From Micromonospora endophytica (lineage in GTDB: Bacteria > Actinomycetota > Actinomycetes > Mycobacteriales > Micromonosporaceae), in contig NZ_POTX01000001.1 in assembly GCF_003236305.1 (NCBI RefSeq), positions 58,619 to 122,618 on the forward strand: 64,000 nt of DNA, given 5' to 3'. The notes under the pieces were generated by a model. It was not told where the DNA came from and searched no databases. It saw nothing but the letters and a program-made list of their open reading frames with translations. Of this stretch, positions 1 through 7,807 are shown piece after piece (positions within the stretch are counted from its first letter, which is position 1; every line of letters begins with the position of its first letter). The translations under genes and the position numbers were made by a program.

Positions 1-267
1 GAACGGTGCGAGCGCGGCGGCGACCACGGTGCGGGTGTCGGCGGCGACGGACCGCGCGTCCGGACCCTCGACGGTGCCGGTGTAGACGGTCACGCCGACG
101 TCGGTGGGATCCGCGCCGGCCATGGCGACCTCCAGCGCCCGCTCGGCGGTGCGGGTACTCAGCAGGGCGCAGGTGCCCAGCACTGTCGCGCCGACCGTGA
201 CCACCCCGATCAGGGCCGCCAGCAACGGCCACTGCGCACGGGCGCGCCGGCTGACCAGCCTCAGCAT
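1..267 (-). CDS. FtsX-like ABC transporter permease, N-terminal part (runs off the left edge)
   Basis: The first 89 codons of a minus-strand gene start at ATG 267, seven bases after the stop of the adjacent ATPase gene. The product opens with a short basic stretch (MLRLVSRRARAQW), then a hydrophobic segment at about residues 14-36, then a polar extracytoplasmic stretch. That is the usual N-terminus of MacB/FtsX-family permeases: one membrane anchor followed by a large outside domain. Two LolD-like ATPase genes directly upstream in the same operon support the reading. The rest of the gene lies outside the window, so the substrate cannot be inferred. Confidence 0.7.
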   Translation of the reverse strand, partial: MLRLVSRRARAQWPLLAALIGVVTVGATVLGTCALLSTRTAERALEVAMAGADPTDVGVTVYTGTVEGPDARSVAADTRTVVAAALAPF

Positions 268-274
268 CGGCGCG

Positions 275-997
275 TCACCCGGCGTCCGGCGCGGGCTCGT
301 CCGGCTGCCCGGCCGCTGCCTCGTCGAGTAGCCCGTCGTGGATGCGGATCACCCGGTCCGCCAACGCCATCATCACCGGGTCGTGGGTGGACACCAGAAC
401 GGTGACGCCTTCGGACTCGACCACCCCGCGCAGCAGGGCCATCACCGACAGGCCGGTCTCCGCGTCCAGTTGCCCGGTGGGTTCGTCGGCGATCAGCAGC
501 CGGGGCGAGGCGGCCAGCGCGCGGGCGATCGCCACCCGCTGCTGCTGGCCGCCGGACAGCTCAGCCGGCCGCTGCCGGGCGTGGTCGGCCAGGCCGACCA
601 GCTCCAGCAGCAACTCGACCCGCCGCTCGCGCTCGGCCGGGGCGACGCGGGCCAGCCGCAGCGGGGCGGCGACGTTCTCCGCGGCCGACAGCACCGGGAT
701 CAACCCGAAGCTCTGGAAGACGTACGACACCTTCTCGCGCCGCAGCCGGGACAGGCCGTCCTCGTCGAGCGCGGTCACCTCGGTGCCGTCGACGTGCACG
801 CTGCCGGCGTCCGGGCGATCCAGGCCGCCGACGGTGTTGAGCAGGGTGGTCTTGCCCGAGCCGGACCGTCCGACCAGCGCCACCATGGTGCCGGCGGCCA
901 CGTCGAACGACACCCCGCGCAGGGCGGGTACGACGGTCGGCCCGGTGCGGAAGCTCCGGTGCACGCCGCGCACCCGCAGCAGCGGCTCGCTGCTCAT
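275..997 (-). CDS. ABC transporter ATP-binding protein, LolD/MacB type
   Basis: This 240-residue protein is a complete nucleotide-binding domain. It has Walker A GRSGSGKTT near residue 43, the signature [15 protein letters not shown] near 145, Walker B LLIADEPTG and a switch histidine in STHDP. Size and motif spacing match the LolD/MacB/FtsE group, which powers FtsX-like permeases by mechanotransmission rather than classical transport. The start ATG overlaps the stop of the upstream ATPase gene by four bases (ATGA), and the permease gene follows within seven bases. The three genes therefore form one translationally coupled operon. The substrate is unknown. Confidence 0.9.
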   Translation of the reverse strand: MSSEPLLRVRGVHRSFRTGPTVVPALRGVSFDVAAGTMVALVGRSGSGKTTLLNTVGGLDRPDAGSVHVDGTEVTALDEDGLSRLRREKVSYVFQSFGLIPVLSAAENVAAPLRLARVAPAERERRVELLLELVGLADHARQRPAELSGGQQQRVAIARALAASPRLLIADEPTGQLDAETGLSVMALLRGVVESEGVTVLVSTHDPVMMALADRVIRIHDGLLDEAAAGQPDEPAPDAG

Positions 998-1926
998 TCG
1001 CCGCTTCCCGAGGGGCGGATCGTGATGTGGTCGGGTTCCAGGGCCAGCCGGACCCGTCGGGTCAGCGCCAACGCCTGGCGGAAGTCCCGGGGCACCTGTA
1101 CCCGTCCGGCCCGGTCCATCACGGCGTACTCCTCGGCGATCGTGTGCGTGTCGCCCACCGCGTCGGTGGTGGTGCGGCGCAGCACCTCGCTGCTGGTGCG
1201 CCCATCCCGGATCGCGACGGTCCGTTCGACCTGGCCGCTGACCTCCCGGTCGTGGGTCACCACGACAACGGTGACGCCGTACCGCCGGTTGACCTCCCGC
1301 AGCACACCGAAGACCTCAGCGGAGGTGGCGGCGTCCAGCTCGCCGGTCGGCTCGTCGGCGAGCAGCACCCGCGGCCGGTTGGCCAGCGCCACCGCGATCG
1401 CCACCCGCATCTGCTGTCCGCCGGAGAGTTGCCCGGGGCGCCGGTCGGCGCAGTCGGCGACACCGAGGCTGTCCAGCAGCTCCGCCGCGCGCTCCCGGCG
1501 CTCCTTCTTCGCGGTACGGGCCGCCGTCATCGGCAGGTCCACCATCTCCTGTGCGGTCAGGTAAGGGATCAGGTTGCTCGCCGTCTGCTGCCGTACGAAC
1601 CCGACGGTCTGCCGCCGGTATTCCACCCGGTCGGCGGGGGACATCGCCAGCAGATTCCACCTGTCGACCCGGACCCGCCCGGCGGTGGGGGCGTCGATGC
1701 CGGCCAGGATGGCGAGCAGCGTCGACTTGCCCGACCCGGAGGCACCGACGACGGCGACCAGCTCACCGCTCTCCACGGCCAGGTCCAGACCCTGCAGTGC
1801 CTGCACCTCTATCGAGCCGGTCTGGTAGATCCGCACCAGGTTCTCGCAGACGATGAGCGCGTCCCGGCCGAACTCGGGTGCCCGCGCGGATGGCTGCGGC
1901 AGGGACAGCGGTGTGCGGGACATCAT
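994..1926 (-). CDS. ABC transporter ATP-binding protein with a C-terminal AbrB-like tail
   Basis: A product of 310 residues starts at ATG 1926, preceded by GAGG at suitable spacing; ATG 1923 is an alternative. Residues about 25-250 form a LolD/MacB-like ATPase with Walker A GASGSGKST, signature LSGGQQMRVAIAVAL, Walker B LLADEPTG and VVTHD. It is unusually long for the family. The last ~46 residues include a MDRAGRVQVPRDFRQAL segment that resembles the swapped-hairpin SpoVT/AbrB domain (pattern D-x-x-GR-hydrophobic-x-hydrophobic-P-x-x-hydrophobic-R). AbrB-like domains dimerise and often bind DNA, so the tail could mediate dimerisation or regulation. The ATPase call is firm; the tail call is by motif eye only. 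Confidence 0.85.
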   Translation of the reverse strand: MMSRTPLSLPQPSARAPEFGRDALIVCENLVRIYQTGSIEVQALQGLDLAVESGELVAVVGASGSGKSTLLAILAGIDAPTAGRVRVDRWNLLAMSPADRVEYRRQTVGFVRQQTASNLIPYLTAQEMVDLPMTAARTAKKERRERAAELLDSLGVADCADRRPGQLSGGQQMRVAIAVALANRPRVLLADEPTGELDAATSAEVFGVLREVNRRYGVTVVVVTHDREVSGQVERTVAIRDGRTSSEVLRRTTTDAVGDTHTIAEEYAVMDRAGRVQVPRDFRQALALTRRVRLALEPDHITIRPSGSGE

Positions 1927-2258
1927 GGCTGCCTCATGCGTCACGAACCTCCATTGTCGGCGCTGAAGCAGTCTCGCAAGCCGCGGCTCCGTTGACCATG
2001 CCCCCGGGGCGGCTGAGGGCGAGCAGCGACCACCACGGGTAGCCGGCGGTGACGGTCCCGACGACGACGAGGGCCGCGAACAGTGCCGCCACGTCACAGG
2101 TCGGATGTGACACGGCGGCACTGACGTGCGGCGGGTGAACGCGATCGTCCCGGTCCGGGCACCCCTGCCGTCGACCACAGTCTGCCCCGGCACCTGCTGA
2201 TGCCTCCCCACCACAAGGAGGTAAGCGGGGTGATCGACCGGAGCATCCACTGACTGCG

Positions 2259-2286
2259 GTGTGGTCGGTCCGTGGGCCGGCCACAC
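2259..2286 (+). terminator. Stem-loop upstream of the metallophore operon
   Basis: GTGTGGTCGG (2259-2268) pairs with CCGGCCACAC (2277-2286) through ten base pairs, one of them G-U, around an eight-base loop. No T-tract follows. It could insulate the operon promoter from upstream transcription or be a regulatory structure. It sits 24 bp before the Zur-like box. Confidence 0.35.
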
Positions 2287-2309
2287 CCAGGGACCGAACT
2301 AGCAATTGC

Positions 2310-2328
2310 AAATGACAACCGTTATCGT
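2310..2328 (+). promoter_or_regulatory. Zur-like operator ahead of the metallophore operon
   Basis: The sequence AAATGACAACCGTTATCGT lies 39-57 bp before the GTG of the first operon gene. By hand alignment with the actinobacterial Zur/FurB palindrome as I remember it (ATGAAAACGATTTTCAT-like), about 12 of 18 positions agree, including the TGA-N-AA and TT-N-TC half-sites. A weak -10 (TATCGT, 2323-2328) would overlap the box, which suits zinc-dependent repression. The match is by eye, and a Fur/Nur reading is possible. The metal-type transport genes downstream raise confidence. Confidence 0.5.
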
Positions 2329-2366
2329 CTGGTGGTCCGGGATCCCCTGAACGTCGGGAGCGCGCG

Positions 2367-3641
2367 GTGGGCCACGTGTTGTTAGTCGAGAGCTGGGTCG
2401 GTGCGATGAGCACCCTGCTGCCCCGGGCGATCCGGGAAGCAGGGCATCGGTTCACCTTCCTGACCAGGAACCTGCATCACTACCTGCGCCAGGGCGTCGG
2501 CGAAGATGTGCACCCGTTGCTCACCGCGGACAACGTGATCACCGCCGAGACCAACGACCTGGACACGCTGCGGCACCAGGTCCAGCGGCTGCACGAGGTG
2601 CTGCGGTTCGACGGGGTCATCACGTCGTGTGACTACTACCTCAGCACCGCGGCTCAGTTGGCCGCACAGCTGGACCTGCCTGGTGCACGCCCGGAAGCCG
2701 TCGAGTGTGCCTACCGCAAGGACTTGGCGCGGCAGCGGATGCAGGCGGCCGGCCTGCCTGGTCCGGCGTTCGCGATCACCGAGGACTGGCCGGGCACCGA
2801 GGCCGCCGCACGCAGGCTGGGCTTCCCTCTGGTCGTCAAACCGGTCGACCTGTGCGCCGGGATGTTCGTCCGGCTGGTGGCCGACAGGACACAGCTGCGC
2901 GAGGCGTTCGATGCCCTCGGCGATTTCCCGGTCAATGCCCGTGGCCAGCAGCGCTCGTCGCTGGTGCTGTTGGAGGAAGTTCTGGTCGGGCCGGAGGTCA
3001 GCGTCGAGACCGTCACGATCGACCGGGCGACCACAGTGCTCGGCGTGACGGACAAGAGCCTGGCCGGTGAGCCGTGGTTCGTGGAGACGGGGCACATGTT
3101 CCCCGCGGCGCTCGATGCCGCCACGGCCACCGCGGTGTGTGACATGGCGGTCGCCGCCCTCGCCGCGGTCGGGTTCGACCGCGGCGTGGCACACACCGAG
3201 CTGCGGCTGACGGCAGCCGGGCCGCGGGTGGTGGAGATCAACCCTCGCCCGGCGGGTAACCAGATCACCGAGTTGGTCCGGCGGGCGACAGGGGTGGATC
3301 TCCCCATGGTGTTCGCCCAGCTCGCCCTCGGGGAACAGCCGGACCTCGGGGTGGCCGACACGGGGGTACGCAGCGCAGCCATCTCGTTCCTGCTTCCGCC
3401 CCGAGCCGGAACCGTTGCCGGGATCGACGGTTCGGCCGCGCTCACCGCGGCTCCCGATGTCGTGGACTGGGCGGTGAAACCCGCCGGGCACCGCACCGCT
3501 GACGCGGTCAGCAACAACAACTACCTCGGCCATGTCATGACCGTGGACACCGTAGGCCACGGCGCCCGGGCCCGGGCCGAGGAACTGGTTGCCGGGCTGG
3601 GCGTTCGGTACGCCGACGACATGGCGGGAGCCCTCGCGTGA
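2367..3641 (+). CDS. ATP-grasp ligase, amino-acid-ligase-like
   Basis: GTG 2367 is preceded by GGGAG at six bases. The 424-residue product is an ATP-grasp enzyme of the carboxylate-amine ligase kind (BacD/YwfE-like). A Rossmann-type N-domain is followed by an ATP-binding lysine in FPLVVKPVD near residue 155, an EEVLVGPEVSVETV strand near 205, and the metal-binding VVEINPRPAGN near 288. Such enzymes join a carboxylate to an amine through an acyl phosphate, often forming dipeptides. As first gene of a coupled operon that also encodes a dipeptide-epimerase-like enzyme and a PLP amino-acid enzyme, it is likely the bond-forming step of metallophore assembly (inference). Codon 6 is the rare TTA (2382-2384), which may make the operon depend on the bldA tRNA. 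Confidence 0.85.
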   Translation: MGHVLLVESWVGAMSTLLPRAIREAGHRFTFLTRNLHHYLRQGVGEDVHPLLTADNVITAETNDLDTLRHQVQRLHEVLRFDGVITSCDYYLSTAAQLAAQLDLPGARPEAVECAYRKDLARQRMQAAGLPGPAFAITEDWPGTEAAARRLGFPLVVKPVDLCAGMFVRLVADRTQLREAFDALGDFPVNARGQQRSSLVLLEEVLVGPEVSVETVTIDRATTVLGVTDKSLAGEPWFVETGHMFPAALDAATATAVCDMAVAALAAVGFDRGVAHTELRLTAAGPRVVEINPRPAGNQITELVRRATGVDLPMVFAQLALGEQPDLGVADTGVRSAAISFLLPPRAGTVAGIDGSAALTAAPDVVDWAVKPAGHRTADAVSNNNYLGHVMTVDTVGHGARARAEELVAGLGVRYADDMAGALA

Positions 3642-4486
3642 CGACGCCGACGCCGGTCGAGACCGGTGAGCCGTTCACGTCGGTGACCGATCTGATCGAG
3701 GCCGTCCGCGCGGCCCACCTCGGCCCCGACCCGGCCGATGAACTGGTCAGCGTCGCGTTCACCACCCGGCAAGGTGCCCGGCACGCCGGTCGTCTCCGGG
3801 GCTACCGCAACCACGTGCTCAGCCTCCGGGTGGGTTCCACCGTCGGTTCATGCGCGGTGGAGCCGGACGAGCTGACCGACGAGGTCGCCTACGACTGTGT
3901 GGGGCGCGGCGTCGCGGAACTGCTGACCCACCCGGTACGGGCGGTCCGCGTCGCGGCCCTCGACGCCTACCTCGCCGCGGCCCGCCCGCATGCGCAGGCC
4001 GCCCACGACACGGTGACGATCCCCGCAGGTGGCTCGCTGGCCAAATCGACCGCCCGGGCCACCGCGGTGGCGGAGCTGATACCGGTGGCTCCGGGGCGGC
4101 GTGTCCTGGTCGTCGGTGTGGTGAATTCCCTGCTCGAACAGTTGCGCCGCCGCGGCGTCAGCTACCTGCCCTGCGATCTGGCGGGCGGCAGCACTGAATG
4201 GGGCGAGCCGTGCCTGCCGGACGCCGCCGCCCTGCTGGAAGGCTGCGACGCCCTGCTGGTGTCCGGGATGACCCTGGGCAACGGCACATTCGAGCCGCTG
4301 CTGCGGCACGCCCGCGCGACCGGCAAGCCGATGGTGGCCTTCGCGCAGACCGGCAGCGCCGTCCTACCGTGCTTCCTCGGCTCTGGACTGAGCGCCGTGT
4401 CGGCCGAGCCGTACCCGTTCTTCTGGCTCGACGGCGGACCGACGACGATCTACCGCTATCGGGTCGCCGCCGGGTCGCCGTGCTGA
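3638..4486 (+). CDS. DUF4213/DUF364 Rossmann-like protein (putative heavy-metal chelation family)
   Basis: GTG 3638 overlaps the ATP-grasp stop by four bases. The 282-residue protein has an N-terminal alpha/beta part (residues ~15-100, like DUF4213) and a C-terminal Rossmann-like half (from ~130) with VLVVGVVNSLLEQL, a GCDALLVSGMTLGNGTFEPLL strand-turn and PMVAFAQTGSAVLP. This is the layout of the DUF364 family, whose name reflects a proposed link to metal chelation; its biochemistry is poorly known. No catalytic assignment can be made. Its place between the ligase and the PLP enzyme suggests a step in making or handling the chelator. Confidence 0.75.
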   Translation: MTTPTPVETGEPFTSVTDLIEAVRAAHLGPDPADELVSVAFTTRQGARHAGRLRGYRNHVLSLRVGSTVGSCAVEPDELTDEVAYDCVGRGVAELLTHPVRAVRVAALDAYLAAARPHAQAAHDTVTIPAGGSLAKSTARATAVAELIPVAPGRRVLVVGVVNSLLEQLRRRGVSYLPCDLAGGSTEWGEPCLPDAAALLEGCDALLVSGMTLGNGTFEPLLRHARATGKPMVAFAQTGSAVLPCFLGSGLSAVSAEPYPFFWLDGGPTTIYRYRVAAGSPC

Positions 4487-5556
4487 CCGTCCCCGCCCCG
4501 GCCACGTGCGTACCGCACCTGCTGGGGTTGCTGGGGCGCTCCCCGGTGGCGTTCGTCGATGTCCCGCTGCCGCACCCGCACGGCGGCTTCCACGCCAAGG
4601 TGGAGTACCTGAGCCCGGGCGGCATGAAAGCCCGCGCCGCCGTGGCCATGCTGCGGGCCGCTCGGCTGCGCGGCGAGCTTCGACCAGGAGCCACAGTGGT
4701 GGAGTCCACCAGCGGCACCCTCGGGCTGGGGCTGGCGTTCGCCGGGCAGGCTCTGGGCCACCCGGTCGTCCTGGTGGTGGATCGCGAACTGGAACGATCG
4801 ATGCGGGCGCTGCTGACCGCCTACGGGGCGGCGGTCGAAAAGGTCGAGCAGCCGCATCCGGTCGGCGGATGGCAGCAGGCCCGCCTGGACCGGCTGCACG
4901 AGGTGCTGGCGCGCATTCCGGGCGCCTACTGGCCCGACCAGTACCACAACCCGGACAACGTCACCGGCTACTGCACCCTCGCCGAGGAGTTGACCGCACA
5001 GGTCGAGGCCGTTGATGTGCTGGTGTGCAGCGTCGGCACCGGCGGGCACAGTGCCGGCCTGGCCCGAGCGCTCAGGCGGCACTGGCCCGGGATGCGGCTC
5101 GTCGGTGTCGACACCGTCGGCTCGACGATCTTCGGTCAGCCCGCGAGGCCGCGGCTCATGCGCGGATTGGGCAGCAGCATCTTCCCCCGCAACGTCGACT
5201 ACGCCGCCTTCGACGAGGTGCACTGGGTCGGCCCGGTGGAGGCGGTGGACACCTGCCGCCGGCTGGCGCGTTCGGCGTTCGTCACCGGCGGCTGGAGCAC
5301 CGGCGCCGTCGCCCGGGTCGCCGCGTGGATCAGCCGCATGCAGCCCGGTGCCCGGGTGGTCACGATCTTCCCGGATGGTCCGCACCGCTACCTCGACTCG
5401 ATCTTCGACGACGCGTACTGCGCCACCCACGGGCTGCTCGCCCCGGCTCCGGGCCATCCGATCGAGATCCCGTACCCGGACGCCGTCGAGGTGACCCGGT
5501 GGAGTCGTTGCCGGACGGTCCTCGATCCGCTGCGTAGCCTGGCGGTGCCGGCATGA
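4480..5556 (+). CDS. PLP-dependent cysteine-synthase-like enzyme (fold type II)
   Basis: GTG 4480 overlaps the end of the previous gene by seven bases. The 358-residue product resembles the cysteine synthase / cystathionine beta-synthase family: an SPGGMKARAAVAML segment carries the presumed PLP lysine, STSGTLGLGLAFAG matches the substrate loop, and a glycine-rich VCSVGTGGHSAGLA binds the phosphate. Cousins such as SbnA make 2,3-diaminopropionate precursors in siderophore pathways, while others make cysteine. Here it is likely to form a non-protein amino acid by beta-replacement (inference). It is tightly coupled on both sides (ATGA with the next gene). Confidence 0.85.
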   Translation: MLTVPAPATCVPHLLGLLGRSPVAFVDVPLPHPHGGFHAKVEYLSPGGMKARAAVAMLRAARLRGELRPGATVVESTSGTLGLGLAFAGQALGHPVVLVVDRELERSMRALLTAYGAAVEKVEQPHPVGGWQQARLDRLHEVLARIPGAYWPDQYHNPDNVTGYCTLAEELTAQVEAVDVLVCSVGTGGHSAGLARALRRHWPGMRLVGVDTVGSTIFGQPARPRLMRGLGSSIFPRNVDYAAFDEVHWVGPVEAVDTCRRLARSAFVTGGWSTGAVARVAAWISRMQPGARVVTIFPDGPHRYLDSIFDDAYCATHGLLAPAPGHPIEIPYPDAVEVTRWSRCRTVLDPLRSLAVPA

Positions 5557-6575
5557 GGCTCGGCTGGCGCACCTACCCGCTGCGGCTGCACGAACCGCTG
5601 CGGATCTCCCGCTCGGCGATGTCGGGACGCGACGCCGTGCAGGTCGACCTGTCCCACGACGGTGTCACCGGCCACGGTGAGGTCGTCACGAGCGGCTACT
5701 ACGGCCTCGACCTGGCTGCCATCCTCGGGTTGCTGGCCGGGCTCAGGCACCGCGTACGCGGCTACGGCGAACCCGAGGCGCTGCTTGCGGAGCTGCCTGC
5801 GCTCGCTGCTGAGCTGCCCGCCGGTGTGCTGGCGGCACTGGACGCCGCCGTTCACGATCTGTTGGGCCGTCGTGCCGGGATGCCTGTGTATCGGTGGCTT
5901 GGCCGGCCCGCCTTCTCGCCGGCGCCCACGGCCCACACCATCGGCCTCGTCGCGCCTGACCACGCTGCCGCCACCGCTCGGGCGCTGGCCCGGCGTGGCT
6001 TCCGGCTCATCAAGGTCAAGTGCGGGGATCTCGCGGATGCGGCCCGGATCGCCGCAGTACGCGCCGCCATGCCGCATGCCCGGCTCGTCATCGACCCCAA
6101 CGGCGCCTGGACGCCCGAGCAGACCGTACGGCTGCTCGACGCGGTGCGTCCGCACGGCATCGACGCCGTCGAACAACCCATCGCGCCCGGAACACCGCGG
6201 CTGCTCGCCTGGATCAGCGCGCGTACCGACGTGCCGGTCATCGCCGACGAGGATGCCGCCACGGTGGCGCACCTCGACCCCCTCGCGGGCGCGGTCGCCG
6301 GTATCAATATCAAGATCGCGAAGTGTGGGGGTATCCACGCCGCGCAGCAGATCGCGGCCGCGGCCAGCACCTACGGCATGGAACTCATGCTGGGCTGCCT
6401 GGTGGCCAGCTCGCTGGGCATCGCGCCAGCGGTGCACCTCACCGGCGGTGCCCGTTGGCTCGACCTGGACGGGCACCTGCTGCTCGCCGACGATCCGTGG
6501 ACCGGCATCGGTGGCCACGACGGCGTCCTGCGGCTGACCGACGAACCCGGACTCGGCGTGCGGGTGGCCCGATGA
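5553..6575 (+). CDS. Enolase-superfamily enzyme, dipeptide-epimerase-like
   Basis: ATG 5553 overlaps the upstream stop by four bases. The 340-residue protein is a muconate-lactonising-subgroup enolase-superfamily member. A KxK acid/base pair is seen in FRLIKVKCG. The metal ligands are read from VIDPNGAW, AVEQPI and VIADEDA, and the second lysine from INIKIAKCGG. The C-terminal DLDGHLLLADDPW resembles the DxD region of L-Ala-D/L-Glu-type dipeptide epimerases. The expected reaction is inversion of an alpha-carbon in a dipeptide-like substrate. Together with an ATP-grasp ligase in the operon it suggests the product contains an epimerised amide-linked residue. o-Succinylbenzoate synthase or another superfamily activity cannot be excluded. 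Confidence 0.8.
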   Translation: MRLGWRTYPLRLHEPLRISRSAMSGRDAVQVDLSHDGVTGHGEVVTSGYYGLDLAAILGLLAGLRHRVRGYGEPEALLAELPALAAELPAGVLAALDAAVHDLLGRRAGMPVYRWLGRPAFSPAPTAHTIGLVAPDHAAATARALARRGFRLIKVKCGDLADAARIAAVRAAMPHARLVIDPNGAWTPEQTVRLLDAVRPHGIDAVEQPIAPGTPRLLAWISARTDVPVIADEDAATVAHLDPLAGAVAGINIKIAKCGGIHAAQQIAAAASTYGMELMLGCLVASSLGIAPAVHLTGGARWLDLDGHLLLADDPWTGIGGHDGVLRLTDEPGLGVRVAR

Positions 6576-7807
6576 GGACGTGGGTCACCCTGCGCAGCTT
6601 CCCGCTGTCCATCCGGCTGCTGGTGGTCAACCAGTTCGGCGTCAACGTCGGCTTCTACCTGCTGTTGCCCTACCTCGCCGGCTACCTGGCCGACGACGTC
6701 GGCCTGTCCGCCGCCGTGATCGGCATCGTGCTGGGCGTACGGAACCTCAGCCAGCAGGGCATGTTCCTGCTGGGCGGCTCGGCCGCCGACCGGATCGGCG
6801 CCCGTGGCGTCATCATCGCCGGCTGCGCCCTGCGTGCCGTCGGCTTCGGACTCTTCGCCATCAGCACGTCACTGCTGTTCCTGCTGGCTGCGTCGATCCT
6901 GTCCGGGCTGGCCGGGGCGCTGTTCAACCCGGCCGTGCGCACCTACGTGGCGCAGGCCGCCGCCGACCGGCGGGCCGAGGCGTTCGCGTTGTTCAACGTG
7001 TTCGCCAGTGCCGGCGCGCTGCTCGGGCCACTGCTCGGCTCCGCCCTGCTGGTTGTCGACTTCCGGGTCGCCGCGCTGGCCGCCGCAGCCGTGTTCGCCG
7101 CGCTCACCGTGGCGCAGGCGATCTGGCTGCCCGCCCAACCGGTCGAACCCAGCGCGGCAACCGTCTGGCAGGACTGGCGTACCGGCATCGCCGACCGCCG
7201 GTTCCTGGCCTTCAGCGTGGCGCTGGCCGGCATGTTCGCGTTGCAGACACAGCTGTACCTGATCCTGCCGATGCAGGCGGAACACGTCACCGGGCAGCCC
7301 GTGGCGGTCGCCGTGTTGTTCGTCGTCTCCACCGTGGTGACGCTCGCTCTGCAACTGCCCCTGACCGGCTGGCTGCAGGGCCGCTGGAGCCGCGGCACGA
7401 GCATCACCGCGGGGATGGCCGTCATGGGAGCCGGGTTCCTGCTGCCGCTGCTGCGCGTGGAATCGGCGCCACCGGTGCTGCGGATGGTGCCCGTGCTGGC
7501 CGCTGCTGTCCTGCTCACCGTCGGGGTGATGATCGCCCAACCCTTCGTGCTGGAGCTGATCCCCGCCTTCGCCGGGCGCGGGCTGACCGGCACCTACTTC
7601 GGCCTGTTCTACCTGGTGTCAGGGATCCTCGCCGCCGGCTGCACGGCCGCCGTCGGCGCGGCGGTGGGTGCCTCCGCCGACGCGGGCGTGCCCGGATCGG
7701 CGTGGCTGCTCACCGCAGGCGTCGGGATGGCGTCGGCGGGCGCGGTATGGCTGCTGCGCCGCGGCGGCCTGCTCACTCCCGCATCGGCTCCGGTGAGCGT
7801 CTCATGA
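6572..7807 (+). CDS. Major facilitator superfamily exporter
   Basis: ATG 6572 overlaps the enolase stop (ATGA). The 411-residue protein has about twelve hydrophobic segments and an MFS motif-A-like loop, GGSAADRIGARG, between helices 2 and 3. It belongs to the drug/small-molecule exporter type. In staphylopine-like systems an MFS protein (CntE) exports the metallophore, and this gene occupies the matching slot between the biosynthetic genes and the importer. Export of the operon product is an inference from context. Confidence 0.85.
   Translation: MRTWVTLRSFPLSIRLLVVNQFGVNVGFYLLLPYLAGYLADDVGLSAAVIGIVLGVRNLSQQGMFLLGGSAADRIGARGVIIAGCALRAVGFGLFAISTSLLFLLAASILSGLAGALFNPAVRTYVAQAAADRRAEAFALFNVFASAGALLGPLLGSALLVVDFRVAALAAAAVFAALTVAQAIWLPAQPVEPSAATVWQDWRTGIADRRFLAFSVALAGMFALQTQLYLILPMQAEHVTGQPVAVAVLFVVSTVVTLALQLPLTGWLQGRWSRGTSITAGMAVMGAGFLLPLLRVESAPPVLRMVPVLAAAVLLTVGVMIAQPFVLELIPAFAGRGLTGTYFGLFYLVSGILAAGCTAAVGAAVGASADAGVPGSAWLLTAGVGMASAGAVWLLRRGGLLTPASAPVSVS

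Larger units (their letters stand above)
1927..2366. other. 440-bp divergent intergenic region between the ABC exporter and metallophore operons
   Basis: No confident gene lies here. On the minus strand a possible short frame, GTG 2113 to stop 1934 (59 codons), ends eight bases before the ATPase gene. It has one hydrophobic stretch (AALFAALVVVGTVTAG) that could span the membrane, but no ribosome-binding site supports it. The plus strand holds a stem-loop at 2259-2286 and a Zur-like box at 2310-2328 just ahead of the ATP-grasp gene. Promoters for both directions must lie in this stretch. Confidence 0.5.

Noticed and set aside
2200..2253. A 17-codon plus-strand frame (MPPHHKEVSGVIDRSIH) upstream of the ATP-grasp gene, considered as a RiPP precursor.
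   Set aside because: No ribosome-binding site precedes it, the peptide has no core-like features, and the operon genes fit metal transport better than peptide maturation.
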